Numbered from the stretch's first letter, positions 8,810 through 17,457 are shown. The stretch is DNA of 46,033 bases from an uncultured Gammaproteobacteria bacterium (GCA_945787105.1 CALZGZ010000029.1:1-46033); one strand, 5' to 3'. Notes: generated by a model not told the origin, from the sequence alone. Made by a program: numbers and translations.

Positions 8810-8931
8810 CCGCTCCCGTAACCAGAATCTGAAGCCGCACACTCCGGCACGAAGTGTCACATCGTGTATCGAATACTTTTTCGGAAACAACTTTTCAGCT
8901 CCTTTGTTGCCGCCGTGGTGCACAATACGGG

Positions 8932-9426
8932 CTAAGGTTGAATGTACCGATAATCGTCGGCTTGGAAATCGGCGATGGCGGTGACGCCCGAGGTTACGAA
9001 CCTGACACCGGAAATAACTTGTAAGGTTCGTACATTTTTCTTGCGGGCTGTGTTCAAACAGAAAAAAACATGGATATTTCGCCGCAATAGATCTTCCATA
9101 TCTGCTTGGAAGGGATTGGCGGTCTGGTGACGCTCCGTGGCGTTGTTATCTAAGATGAGTGGCCAGCCCTCGGCATGAACAATGGCAACGAGGTCGTAAT
9201 CTTGCGCAACCATGCCGTGATTCTGGAAATCAGATACGGTGTTTAAGATATTTTCAACCGCAAACGGCTGCGTTTGCGCGGGGTCTTTGTAGAGTTGGTT
9301 GACTTGAAACAAGAACCTGACATGACGCGTATGGCTTAACGGCCGCGTTTTTTCAGCGGTTCCGGGCCCAAATTCCTCGTCGATGGTCTTGGCCAGTTCG
9401 GGGAGGCACTCTTGTACATACTTCAC
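8932..9426 (-). CDS. DsrE/DsrF-like family protein
   Basis: A 164-residue soluble protein with a DsrE-like pattern: a central LVAIVHAEGWPLIL strand and loop, a helix with NPFQADMEDLLRRNIHVFFC ending in a conserved cysteine, and a C-terminal GVRFVTSGVTAIADFQ segment closing with YRYIQP. DsrE-like proteins take part in sulfur relay or sulfur-compound binding, but many members have no known function. AAGGAG four bases before the ATG fixes the start. It converges with phaC and is divergent from the glutathione transferase gene. The assignment to the superfamily is good; a sulfur role is inference. Confidence 0.7.
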   Translation of the reverse strand: MKYVQECLPELAKTIDEEFGPGTAEKTRPLSHTRHVRFLFQVNQLYKDPAQTQPFAVENILNTVSDFQNHGMVAQDYDLVAIVHAEGWPLILDNNATERHQTANPFQADMEDLLRRNIHVFFCLNTARKKNVRTLQVISGVRFVTSGVTAIADFQADDYRYIQP

Positions 9427-9711
9427 ATTGCGCTCCTTCTTGCGGTGATTGCGCGAGGCTCAGATTGTACCAATTACAGGCGGACCCAATGCTTTGTGGA
9501 ATCGTTGATGACGGTGCAGTCTTTTGAATGTGATCAGGAGGTTATTGCATAACGAATGACAGCTTTCACCACGCCACGCCCAGGGGGTTGAGTAATCTAG
9601 TAGCAATGCTCTACTCGTCTTCTCATTCGGGTACGAATCCCGCGAGTTGCCGTGCCTGGGGTTTTTGGTTAATTTCGGTGCGAGTCCATCTTCCAAGCTT
9701 ATTGAAGCCCA

Positions 9712-10317
9712 ATGCTCAAGCTGTTCGATCTACACCGTTCTGGCAACTGTTACAAGGTCAGACTGCTGTTAGCTTTTTTGGGAGTTGCCTATGAGAAGAT
9801 CCCCATCGATGCCAATGCCGGAGAACACAAGACCGCAGCGTTTCTCAACATCAGTCCTCGCGGGCAGCTACCGGTCCTACAAGACGAGGCGCGAGTGATA
9901 TGGGATTCGATGGCGATACTGGTGTATCTGGCTGTTCGGCATGGAAGAGGACAATGGTTGCCCGCAGACCCCAATGGGATGGCAGCCACGATGCAATGGT
10001 TGGCGCTCGATCAAAACGAGGTTCGCTACGGCTTGGGTCGAGCCCGGGCGATTACACTGGGCAACCCGACGCGATTCGCGCAACTGGGGAATCTGGAAGA
10101 ATGCCGGGAGTTTGCGCACACCGCGCTAGAGGTGTTGGCAGGGCGGTTGCAGACGAACGAGTGGTTAGTAGACGACGCGCCCACTATCGCGGATGTGGCC
10201 TGCTACCCCTACGTGGCCATGGCCTCCGAAGGCAACATATCCACCGCGCCGTTCCCCGCGGTACGTCGATGGCTCGCGCGTATCGAAACACTGCCCGGAT
10301 ATGTCCCGCTACCTTAG
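9712..10317 (+). CDS. Glutathione S-transferase family protein
   Basis: A 201-residue protein with the two GST domains. The N-terminal thioredoxin-like domain has the opening LFDLHRSGNCYKVRLLL, the cis-proline loop SPRGQLPVL and the glutathione gamma-glutamyl contact DSMAILVYLA. The C-terminal all-helical domain contains the N-capping motif region APTIADVACYPYVAM and ends with the usual WLARIETLPGYV. Such enzymes conjugate or reduce substrates with glutathione in the cytoplasm; the substrate cannot be told. The upstream 285 bases contain no gene but some base-pairing potential. Element R3 follows directly. Confidence 0.9.
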   Translation: MLKLFDLHRSGNCYKVRLLLAFLGVAYEKIPIDANAGEHKTAAFLNISPRGQLPVLQDEARVIWDSMAILVYLAVRHGRGQWLPADPNGMAATMQWLALDQNEVRYGLGRARAITLGNPTRFAQLGNLEECREFAHTALEVLAGRLQTNEWLVDDAPTIADVACYPYVAMASEGNISTAPFPAVRRWLARIETLPGYVPLP

Positions 10318-10327
10318 CATTGGTACG

Positions 10328-10500
10328 TAGTCCGCATGCCGCGTCACGGCGGCAAAGAAAACAGCTAATGCTGTTTGCGATAATAAATTCGATAAAGGTT
10401 CGAGGCTGCGTTTTGCACCCGGAATTGGCGCTATCACGGCGCTGGCTTGGGCTCGCACGCAGGTGTTCGTGCCTGGGAGGCATTGGGCATTATTGCCCGG
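10328..10500 (+). repeat. Dispersed TIR element, degenerate copy R3
   Basis: It starts with TAGTCCGCATG and then aligns with copy R7, including TTTGCGATAATAAATTCGAT (R7: TTTGCAATAAGAAATTCGAT) and CGGCGCTGGCTTGGGCTCG. The later segments are lost; it ends near the small palindrome GGGCATTATTGCCC. It lies between the GST gene and the convergent GGYG-repeat gene. Confidence 0.55.
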
Positions 10501-10515
10501 GACCATGAAGCCCTG

Positions 10516-10926
10516 TCAACGCGGGTCGTCGGGTTCGGCGTCGAGCTGTAGCCGCCGATAGTATTCTTCCATCTCTCTACCGACGTCCTCAGCCGGGGTG
10601 CTTGTTGCCGCTGCACCTTGCCCGGTTTCGTCGGGGCTCGCTCCGGTGGCAATGCCGTAGCCGCCGGTCTCGGCGCCGATGGCGGCGTCAGCATCGTCGC
10701 CGGCCGCGCCATAACCCCCGGTTTCTACAGCAGCTCCGGAGGTAACAGGGGTCTCGGCGTCATCGGAGGCCGACCCGTAACCCCCTGCCTCAACCTGCGG
10801 GTCAGATTCGCCGGCGACCGGCGCCGGCGAGGAACGGCGGTACTGGCTGTGATCGAGGGCCACGAACATCGCGCCCAACACGATGGCCGCGCCCATAATC
10901 CCGCGGTTACGACGCTTCACCGACAT
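10516..10926 (-). CDS. Small membrane-anchored GGYG-repeat protein, function unknown
   Basis: A 136-residue protein beginning MSVKRRNRGIMGAAIVLGAM, a short basic stretch and one hydrophobic helix, which suggests an N-terminal anchor with the rest outside the cytoplasm. The remainder is low-complexity, acidic and Ala/Gly-rich, with three imperfect repeats of about 21 residues built on GGYG (AGGYGSASDDAE, TGGYGAAGDDAD, TGGYGIATGASPDE), then a helical tail (GREMEEYYRRLQLDAEPDD). I do not recognise a family. The ATG at 10926 is chosen because it overlaps the TGA of the YeeE/YedE gene by one base (TGATG); upstream in-frame starts would overlap that gene more deeply. The coupling suggests it works with the transporter, which is inference. 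Confidence 0.65.
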   Translation of the reverse strand: MSVKRRNRGIMGAAIVLGAMFVALDHSQYRRSSPAPVAGESDPQVEAGGYGSASDDAETPVTSGAAVETGGYGAAGDDADAAIGAETGGYGIATGASPDETGQGAAATSTPAEDVGREMEEYYRRLQLDAEPDDPR

Positions 10927-12122
10927 CAACGCGGCGGCGGGTCCAGATGCATGCGCACGCGCAATCGGACGCCGACCACACTGCCGGTGAATCCCGCTAC
11001 CAGCCACAGCCAACCATGCATGCTGCCCGATCCGATGCCGGCCAGCAACGCGCCGATATTGCAGCCGAAGGCAAGTCGGGCACCGTAACCGAGGAGCAAA
11101 CCCCCAATTATCGACGCCACAAGACGTTCGCGTTTGATACGGTCCTCGGGCGCGAACTTACCGGCGAGCGCTGCGGCCAGCACTGCGCCAAGAATAAGCC
11201 CGAAGTTCATGATCGAGATGTTGTCGGCCAACACGCTGCGCGACAGGGCGACAGCGGGGTATCCGGAACTCCAATACGGCCACGAGGCAGCATCACCACC
11301 GATCGCCGTCCAGATCTTCGCGCCCCACAGGCCGAAGGCGAAGGTGATTGACCACGGATGCCCGGCAATCAGCAGGGTCAGCAGGTTGAATGCCGCCAAA
11401 CCGATCACCCCCCACAACAACGGCCAGGGACCCAGAATCAACCGGTCGGTAAAGCTGCTATCTGCGGTTTTCGCGGCAAACAGTGGTTCAATGTTTCCAT
11501 GACGTTGCCGTTCTACCGCTAGCACCACGGCATATAAGGCGATCAGACACAACCCTTGCGCCACCAGCGCAGGACCCCAACCCAATGCGGTGATGAGGGA
11601 TAGCTTGCCGAAGCTGGGTAGGGCCAGCCACCAGTGAAGATGGGCGGACGCGACGGTGGCGCCGATAATGAAGAACACCAAGGTGACAAGCATCGCGACG
11701 TGACCACCGCCGACGGTGAACAGGGTCCCGGATCCGCAGCCACCACCCAGCTGCATACCGATGCCGAACATAAACGCGCCGATCAGCACCGAAAGGCCCA
11801 CCGGCGCGACCGCCGCTTGCGCGTTGATGCCGGGAAACAACTGGCCGAGCACCGGGAAAAACAACGTGGACGTCAGGCCCAGCAAGAGTATCTGGGCACG
11901 CGCACTCGTGCTGCGGCGTTCGCGGATCAAACGTCGCCAGCCGCCTGCGAATCCGAACGCGGCATGCAGCAAGGTCACACCGAGTCCGGTACCGATCAGA
12001 AACAGCAGTGATTGCCGAGTCTGAAACTCGTTCTGCAGAAACAGACTGACCGCTAACAGGGCCAATAGCGTCATCAATGCTACGGGTTTGTCAGGTGTCA
12101 CTACAGAAGCGGATGTTTGCAT
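10926..12122 (-). CDS. YeeE/YedE family transporter (thiosulfate/sulfur-compound uptake type)
   Basis: A 398-residue membrane protein with many hydrophobic helices and the two pseudo-symmetric signature loops of the family: QLGGGCGSGTLFTVGGGH in the first half and GYGARLAFGCNIGALLAGIG in the second, each with a conserved cysteine. Family members such as TsuA carry thiosulfate across the inner membrane using these cysteines; others are linked to selenium or other sulfur species. The length fits the full-length, single-chain form rather than split short YeeE proteins. It is the first gene of a two-gene unit with the GGYG-repeat protein, and it diverges from an ABC importer plus sulfotransferase operon across a 741-base gap. 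The exact substrate is inferred. Confidence 0.9.
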   Translation of the reverse strand: MQTSASVVTPDKPVALMTLLALLAVSLFLQNEFQTRQSLLFLIGTGLGVTLLHAAFGFAGGWRRLIRERRSTSARAQILLLGLTSTLFFPVLGQLFPGINAQAAVAPVGLSVLIGAFMFGIGMQLGGGCGSGTLFTVGGGHVAMLVTLVFFIIGATVASAHLHWWLALPSFGKLSLITALGWGPALVAQGLCLIALYAVVLAVERQRHGNIEPLFAAKTADSSFTDRLILGPWPLLWGVIGLAAFNLLTLLIAGHPWSITFAFGLWGAKIWTAIGGDAASWPYWSSGYPAVALSRSVLADNISIMNFGLILGAVLAAALAGKFAPEDRIKRERLVASIIGGLLLGYGARLAFGCNIGALLAGIGSGSMHGWLWLVAGFTGSVVGVRLRVRMHLDPPPR

Positions 12123-12863
12123 GAGTCGAACTCGCTACAGTGGTTATAGACAACGAGTGTGCTGCAGGCTATAGCAAGCGCAACCCGACATCAAGCTATT
12201 TGAATCGCAGCGTCAAGCAACAGCGATGTCAGGCATGGCCGAGGGTCTGATGCACTGCATCAGTGCCACACTAGACGCCTGCGAAAATTTGTTGCAAAAA
12301 ATTTCACGGCCCAAATAAGTGTTGGCAGGGCCACGAAAGGATTGGTGAGCGCGGCGACCGCTATACCCCGCTGGGGTTGTGCGCTAGCAGCAAGCTAATG
12401 CGTTGTTAAGCCGTCCGGTACGCAGATATTGTCCGGGCTGTAATGTTCACAGACGACGCGATGATGCCAAATTTATTCCCTAAAAACTTGCTATTTGATT
12501 GGTTTTTATATTGATTTCCGAGGGGTATAGTATGTATCTCGGACGTCGTCGCGGCGCGATTAAAATGTGGGATGTCGTTCCCCGCGCAGACCGCAAGGCA
12601 TGAATGGCTGCGGTTGTCACGGTGGCTTGCAGCGCAAAAAGATTTGTTAATAAAGGGCAAAGATGTTTTGAGAGTTAGGTTCAACGCAGCAGTTACTACC
12701 GTGGAAGCGGATCGAAGTTCAAACATCATTGCATTTAGGCACAACAAAAAATAGTTGTCTGTTACATAAGTCATCATAACAATCCATAGCCGTGCCGAAG
12801 GCCCGATGACCAGGTACGAAAGGGTCGACCATGGCGCGTTAAAGTAAAGTAAGGAGGGCATCT
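12123..12863 (+). promoter_or_regulatory. Divergent control region between transporter loci, with a 17-bp palindrome
   Basis: This gap of 741 bases has no credible gene. At 12247-12263 lies a perfect dyad CTGATGCA-C-TGCATCAG, about 125 bases before the YeeE/YedE start, a plausible operator. A second inverted pair TCCGAG/CTCGGA spans 12517-12543. The part from about 12400 on is more AT-rich than the flanks. A strong ribosome-binding site (AAGGAGGG) sits just before the ABC substrate-binding gene. No riboswitch family was recognised, and promoters could not be placed with confidence. Confidence 0.45.
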
Positions 12864-13892
12864 ATGACATTTCAATTGAAAACGTTTTCTAAAATTCTGC
12901 TAGCGGCCACGCTTATCGTGGGCGTGTCGGGCCAGGCCCGCGCCAGAACCACGCTCGAGATGGCCTACATGCCGATCGTTCCGTGCAGCCAACTTTTCGT
13001 GATCGAAGGTATGGGCTGGGCCAAGGATGCCGGGATCGATCTCAAGCTGACGCGGTTTCCCAACGGCCCGGCGATCGTCCAGGCCATTGCCTCCGGCAAG
13101 ATGGACGTCATGTGTTTCGGCATCGGGCCCGCCATGGTCACCCGCGGCAAGGGCATCAAGCTCAAGGTCATCGCCGCCGGCATCGTCAATCAGATCGGTG
13201 TCATTGCTCAGGGTGATCTGGTCGAGTACTTCGAAAAGCACAAGAATGGGAAGGATGCACTGATGGCTTTTGCCAAGGACAAGGGCCGCAAACCCAAGAT
13301 TGCGAGCTTTCCCAAGGGCTCGGTCCCCGATACGGTGACTCGTCACTGGCTGCTGCGCTCGCTGGGAATGCAGCTAAGCGATGTTGAATTGATCGGCATG
13401 GGCGCCGCCCGCGTGCAACAGGCGCTGTTGTCGCGCTCCGTGGATGCTGCCGGGATCTTGGAGCCGATCCTGACCATCGTCGAGAGCAAGCTGCCGGACG
13501 CCAAGGTGGTTGCCCGGGCAACGGAAATGATGGACGGTCAGCCCGGTTCCACCATCGCCGCCCGTGAGGGCGTCATTGCCAATCACCGCGATGCGCTCGT
13601 CAAGCTTATCGAACTGCATATCAAGGCCACCGAGCTATTGAAGAACGACCCGGCCAAGGCGGCGCCGCATGTGAAGAACTTCGTCGCCAAGGGTCTGATC
13701 GACGTAGAGACCATACAAAAGTCCCTTGAGTCGCCGTCGTCCAACTTCAAGGCCAATCCAGAAGAAATTAAGGACGGCACCCAGTACATGCACGACTTTC
13801 AGAAGAGCGAGAAGATTAAGACCAACGTGTCCGTTGACGGCTTGTTCGACTTCAGCATCTACAAGGATGCCGCTAAGAATCTCGGCATGTAG
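12864..13892 (+). CDS. ABC transporter substrate-binding protein, NitT/TauT (NMT1-like) type
   Basis: A 342-residue periplasmic binding protein with a signal peptide cleaved after about residue 27 (LLAATLIVGVSGQARA, then RTTLEMAY). The family pattern is clear: YMPIVPCSQLFVIEGMGWAK, the GKMDVMCFGIGPAMV loop, and the hinge segment SFPKGSVPDTVTRHWLL. This type delivers nitrate, sulfonates, taurine, aromatics or pyrimidine precursors to an inner-membrane permease. It is followed by a matching permease and ATPase and then by a sulfotransferase, and a sulfur-transporter gene lies upstream in the opposite direction. A sulfur-containing or sulfated substrate is suggested by this context only. AAGGAGGG upstream indicates strong translation. 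Confidence 0.9.
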   Translation: MTFQLKTFSKILLAATLIVGVSGQARARTTLEMAYMPIVPCSQLFVIEGMGWAKDAGIDLKLTRFPNGPAIVQAIASGKMDVMCFGIGPAMVTRGKGIKLKVIAAGIVNQIGVIAQGDLVEYFEKHKNGKDALMAFAKDKGRKPKIASFPKGSVPDTVTRHWLLRSLGMQLSDVELIGMGAARVQQALLSRSVDAAGILEPILTIVESKLPDAKVVARATEMMDGQPGSTIAAREGVIANHRDALVKLIELHIKATELLKNDPAKAAPHVKNFVAKGLIDVETIQKSLESPSSNFKANPEEIKDGTQYMHDFQKSEKIKTNVSVDGLFDFSIYKDAAKNLGM

Positions 13893-13931
13893 CGACGCCG
13901 TTTTGCAGAAGAGACAACGTCGGCCGTTAAT

Positions 13932-14684
13932 GTGAAATCCAGCACACGGTATTTCCTGTCGGCTGTTGGGCTGGTCGGGTTCCTGTTGATCTGGGAGGGC
14001 ATCGCGCGCAGCGGGTTGTTCGCAACCTACCTGCTGCCTCCGCCCAGCACCATTCCGGCCGCCTTGATTTCAGAGATCCGCGAGGGTATCTGGCAGGTGA
14101 TGGTGGTCGCCAGCCTGCGTCACTATAGCGTCGGATTTGTGCTCGGTTCGGTCCTCGGTGTTGGCCTGGGGGTCATGGTGGCCTTATTCCCGCGGATCGA
14201 GGCCGGCCAGGCCTGGCTGGCCCGGGTCCTGCGTCCGATTCCGCCGTTGGCGTGGATTCCGTTTGCCATCATTTGGTTTGGGATCACGGAGACGGCGGCT
14301 GCGTTCATCATCTCCATCGGCATCTTCTGGATCAACTATTTTACCGCCATGGGTGCGGTCCAGGCGGTGGACAAGGATCTGATCGAGGTCGCCCGCGCCT
14401 TCGGCCACCGTTCTTTTCCGGCGCTGCTGCGTAAGGTCATCTTGCCGGGCGCCGCGCCGGGTATCCTTAGTGGGCTGCGCGCCGGTCTGGGCCAGGGTTG
14501 GATGACAGTGGTGGCGGCGGAGCTGTTTGGGATTCAAGGTATCGGCCAACGCATGATAGAGGCCTCAGGTCTGCTGGCGTCGAACGTGGTCATCCTCTAC
14601 ATGTTCTCCATCGCCTTACTCTATGGGGTCAGCGACTACGTATTCGTGCTCGTTCAAAAAAGGATCCTGGCGTGGCAAAGATAA
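13932..14684 (+). CDS. ABC transporter permease, NitT/TauT type
   Basis: A 250-residue permease with about six hydrophobic helices. The cytoplasmic EAA loop that docks the ATPase is visible as EVARAFGHRSFPALLRKVIL followed by PGAAPGILSGLRAGLGQGW. The RPIPPLAWIPFAIIWFG stretch is typical of the SsuC/TauC/NrtB group. It starts at GTG 13932, shortly after the binding-protein gene, and the ATPase gene starts inside its last codons. It would form the channel as a homodimer with the neighbouring ATPase. Confidence 0.92.
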   Translation: MKSSTRYFLSAVGLVGFLLIWEGIARSGLFATYLLPPPSTIPAALISEIREGIWQVMVVASLRHYSVGFVLGSVLGVGLGVMVALFPRIEAGQAWLARVLRPIPPLAWIPFAIIWFGITETAAAFIISIGIFWINYFTAMGAVQAVDKDLIEVARAFGHRSFPALLRKVILPGAAPGILSGLRAGLGQGWMTVVAAELFGIQGIGQRMIEASGLLASNVVILYMFSIALLYGVSDYVFVLVQKRILAWQR

Positions 14685-15442
14685 TCGAAACCCAGGATCT
14701 GGCCGTCGCCTTTGCCGAAGGGGATGGCCACAATATTATCTTCCGTCACTTGAACGTGAGCGTTGAGAAGGGAGAATTCGTGACCCTGGTCGGTGTATCG
14801 GGAGCGGGTAAATCCACGTTACTGCGGGTCATTGCCGATCTCATCCCGCCCTACGAGGGATCGGTCAAGCTCGATGCGGCACACGACCCGACGCGACGAC
14901 CGATCGCAATGGTTTTTCAGGCGGCGTTGCTGATGCCCTGGCGCAAGGTTGGGGACAACATCTCGCTCGGCTTGGACGGCATCGACGTGCCGGCGGCGGT
15001 GAAAAAGGAAAGGGTGGAATGGACTCTCGAGCTCGTCGGCCTTGCCGGCTATGAGGACCGCTGGCCGTATCAGCTATCCGGCGGCCAGCGCCAGCGCATT
15101 GGCATCGCCCGGGCGTTGGCCGTTGACCCGGCTATCCTGCTGATGGATGAACCGTTCGGGGCGCTCGACGCCATTACCCGCACCGGTCTGCAGGACGAGT
15201 TGCTGCGCATCTGGCAGGAGACCCATAAATCTATCCTGTTTGTCACCCACGACATTGAGGAAGCCGTGTATCTTGGGGATCGGGTGCTACTACTGGGCGA
15301 CAAGCCGGCACATATCGTCAACGAATACCACATTAACGTGGATCGCGATCAGCGCCGTGAGAGCGAACAATTTCTACTCATGGTCGACGAGGTAAAGGCC
15401 GGCCTGTTGGCGGCTATGGCCTTGAGTAACGGCAGTGGGTAG
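14672..15442 (+). CDS. ABC transporter ATP-binding protein, NitT/TauT type
   Basis: A 256-residue ATPase with Walker A GVSGAGKST, Q-loop MVFQAALLMPW, signature LSGGQRQR, Walker B ILLMDEPFGALD and the switch histidine in FVTHDIEEA. These match the SsuB/TauB/NrtC-D group. The GTG start at 14672 is chosen because it begins the family's N terminus, has AGGA about seven bases upstream, and overlaps the permease end by 13 bases, which is typical coupling. The frame continues upstream but that part is inside the permease gene. It energises import by the preceding two gene products. Confidence 0.93.
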   Translation: MAKIIETQDLAVAFAEGDGHNIIFRHLNVSVEKGEFVTLVGVSGAGKSTLLRVIADLIPPYEGSVKLDAAHDPTRRPIAMVFQAALLMPWRKVGDNISLGLDGIDVPAAVKKERVEWTLELVGLAGYEDRWPYQLSGGQRQRIGIARALAVDPAILLMDEPFGALDAITRTGLQDELLRIWQETHKSILFVTHDIEEAVYLGDRVLLLGDKPAHIVNEYHINVDRDQRRESEQFLLMVDEVKAGLLAAMALSNGSG

Positions 15443-15486
15443 ATCACCGGTACGCCCGTTACCAACGTTTGGGGGTAAATGTAACT

Positions 15487-16647
15487 ATGTCTTTGACGCT
15501 TAACGAACGTCCCGTCTTCGTTCTCGGTTCCGAACGCTCGGGGACGACCTTGATCATGGCGATCCTCGGCTGCCATCCCCGTCTTGCGGTACCGGAGGTC
15601 GCCTGGTACTACCCCCGTTTCCGGCCGTACCTGTTCACCTATGGCGACCTGAGCGAAATCGAAAATTTCCGCACCCTGTGTCGTGAAATGGCCTATGGCC
15701 TGCGCACGCCGTTTTGGGGTATGACGGTGAACCCCGCCACATTTGGCGATGAGATCGCACAACGCGCACTCGCCCTGGAGCCGAGTTTCGCCGGTGTCTA
15801 TGCAGCCATGCTCGAGCGCTATGCCGAACAGCAGGGCAAGCCGCGTTGGGGCGAGAAGACCCCTTACAACCTTTTTTATGTGGAGCAGATTCTGGAGGAC
15901 TTTCCCAACGCCCAGTTCGTCTTTATCTACCGCGACGGACGCGACGTCAGCGCGGAGTTCCTGGATTCCTCGTTTGGCCCCACCAACATCTATAGCGCCG
16001 CGGAGCTGTGGCTGATGGGCCAAGCGGCGGTGAAGCCATGGCGGGAGGCATTGCCGGCCGATCAGTGGTTCGACATCAAATACGAAGACTTCGTGCGGGC
16101 CCCGGAGGAGCACCTCAAACGGCTGTGCGCTTATCTGCAGGAAGACTACAGCGACGCGTTGATGGGGTTTCATACCACCCCGATCGCCAAACGGCGCGGC
16201 AAGACCAAGGACAATTGGGCGGTGGCCGAGCCCATATCGGGCAAGCACGTGGGGATCTACAAAGATTTGTTGAGCATCCGCGATCAGCGGATCATGGCCG
16301 CGGTGGCCGGTGATGCACTGCGAGAATTCGGCTATGACAACGTTCTCGAGCCGCTGGACCTGAGCCCCGAGCAAATTGCTTTGATGGATGAAATGGATGG
16401 GCGCTACCGGGCGGCCACACTCGATGGCCCCGGCGGTTGGATTGTGATCGAAAGTTACAACGACTGGCTCCTCGATCAACGTGCGGCCCGCCGTGCAGCG
16501 GGTCTGTGGTCTCAGATTCCGGATCCGCCGCCATTTCCCATTGGCCACAAGCACGAGGAATACCTTTCCGGCATGCGCGCCAAACGCCAATGGAAGGACC
16601 ACTTCTGCATCAAACGGGAATACTCGCGCGCAAAGGCAGTGCTCTAA
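15487..16647 (+). CDS. PAPS-dependent sulfotransferase family protein
   Basis: A 386-residue protein with the 5'-phosphosulfate-binding loop GSERSGTT at residues 14-21 and the 3'-phosphate-binding region FVFIYRDGRDVSAEF with Arg149. Such enzymes move a sulfuryl group from PAPS onto hydroxyl or amino groups; the Sulfotransfer_3-type subgroup is common in bacteria. The serine that usually lies eight residues after the arginine is a glutamate here (a serine sits two residues earlier), so strict PAPS use should be treated with some caution. The ATG at 15487 is preferred to an upstream TTG at 15469. It begins 44 bases after the ABC ATPase gene and is probably in its operon; the acceptor is unknown. 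Confidence 0.85.
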   Translation: MSLTLNERPVFVLGSERSGTTLIMAILGCHPRLAVPEVAWYYPRFRPYLFTYGDLSEIENFRTLCREMAYGLRTPFWGMTVNPATFGDEIAQRALALEPSFAGVYAAMLERYAEQQGKPRWGEKTPYNLFYVEQILEDFPNAQFVFIYRDGRDVSAEFLDSSFGPTNIYSAAELWLMGQAAVKPWREALPADQWFDIKYEDFVRAPEEHLKRLCAYLQEDYSDALMGFHTTPIAKRRGKTKDNWAVAEPISGKHVGIYKDLLSIRDQRIMAAVAGDALREFGYDNVLEPLDLSPEQIALMDEMDGRYRAATLDGPGGWIVIESYNDWLLDQRAARRAAGLWSQIPDPPPFPIGHKHEEYLSGMRAKRQWKDHFCIKREYSRAKAVL

Positions 16648-16809
16648 CCGCGATTCGGCGCGCAGGCCACTCGAGCTACGTGCCCTGTTAAGCAACCGTT
16701 GAACACAATGGTGATCGAAAATTTGGGTCACAGGTGGTGACGCCGTCCCGGAGTGATGCGGTTGTGATATATTTTTGTAGTGATTAGCCCGCAACAGCAA
16801 CTTGTGTTC

Positions 16810-17457
16810 GTGAGCCAAATTAGTTTCCGCATTCGCACGCTTGGCATGGGGATCGTCGCCACAGCCGCGGCAGCATTGGTGGCGTCCTGTGTCAGTACCG
16901 CGCCCAAATATCCCGCCCCCGTGGTTGCCCCGCTACCAGAGCCAGCCCAGGTCACCAAGGCCTATCCTGTCGAGCGATCCCCCGCAGTTGTTGGTGAGGA
17001 GCTCAAGGGTGGCGTATTGCCGGATACAGCAGGACCTGGGGCATTGCTGGGTATATCGCTCAACGGGACACCCGTGTATCTGTCCGATTATCACGGCAAG
17101 GTCGTCGTTGCGAGTTATTGGGCGAGCTGGTGTCCACCGTGTTGGACCGAGCTACCCCAGTTGGAAGACATTCGCACCGAGTACAACGGCCGAGCTGTTG
17201 AGATCATTGCGATAAATGTCGGCGAAGTCCGATCCGCCATCGACAGCTTCTTGCAACAGCAACAAAAACCGTTGCGATTCACCATCGTGTCTGATCGCGC
17301 TGGGCAGGCATCCGTCATCCACGGGGTCAAGGCGGTACCCAGCACACTCATTTTCGATGCCGAGGGAAAGGTATCCAAGCGATACGCCGGGGCGTTTGGA
17401 TTCAACGCCCAACGGATACGCAGCGACATCGACACACTGCTCAGTCATCGGGGTTGA
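16810..17457 (+). CDS. Thioredoxin-like (TlpA/ResA type) lipoprotein
   Basis: A redoxin-domain protein with an N-terminal lipobox VASC after a basic and hydrophobic stretch (RIRTLGMGIVATAAAALVASC). It therefore should be a lipid-anchored, cell-envelope protein. The catalytic motif is WCPPC in SYWASWCPPCWTELPQLE, and the cis-proline region is GVKAVPSTLIFDAEGKV. A proline-rich linker of about 40 residues follows the lipobox. TlpA-like proteins reduce disulfides, for instance during cytochrome c maturation; two c-type cytochrome genes lie just downstream. The start is uncertain: GTG codons at 16780, 16804 and 16810 are in frame and none has a good ribosome-binding site. Confidence 0.85.
   Translation: MSQISFRIRTLGMGIVATAAAALVASCVSTAPKYPAPVVAPLPEPAQVTKAYPVERSPAVVGEELKGGVLPDTAGPGALLGISLNGTPVYLSDYHGKVVVASYWASWCPPCWTELPQLEDIRTEYNGRAVEIIAINVGEVRSAIDSFLQQQQKPLRFTIVSDRAGQASVIHGVKAVPSTLIFDAEGKVSKRYAGAFGFNAQRIRSDIDTLLSHRG

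Noticed and set aside
9590-9665. A tRNA gene upstream of the GST gene
   Set aside because: Only a T-arm-like hairpin fits; there is no proper D-arm or anticodon arm, and the acceptor pairing is misplaced.
12406-12861. A 151-codon minus-strand reading frame in the control region
   Set aside because: No recognisable domain, unusual composition, and it covers the ribosome-binding site of the ABC gene.
12770-12863. A riboswitch before the ABC substrate-binding gene
   Set aside because: Some short pairings exist, but no known riboswitch motif and no conserved core could be identified.
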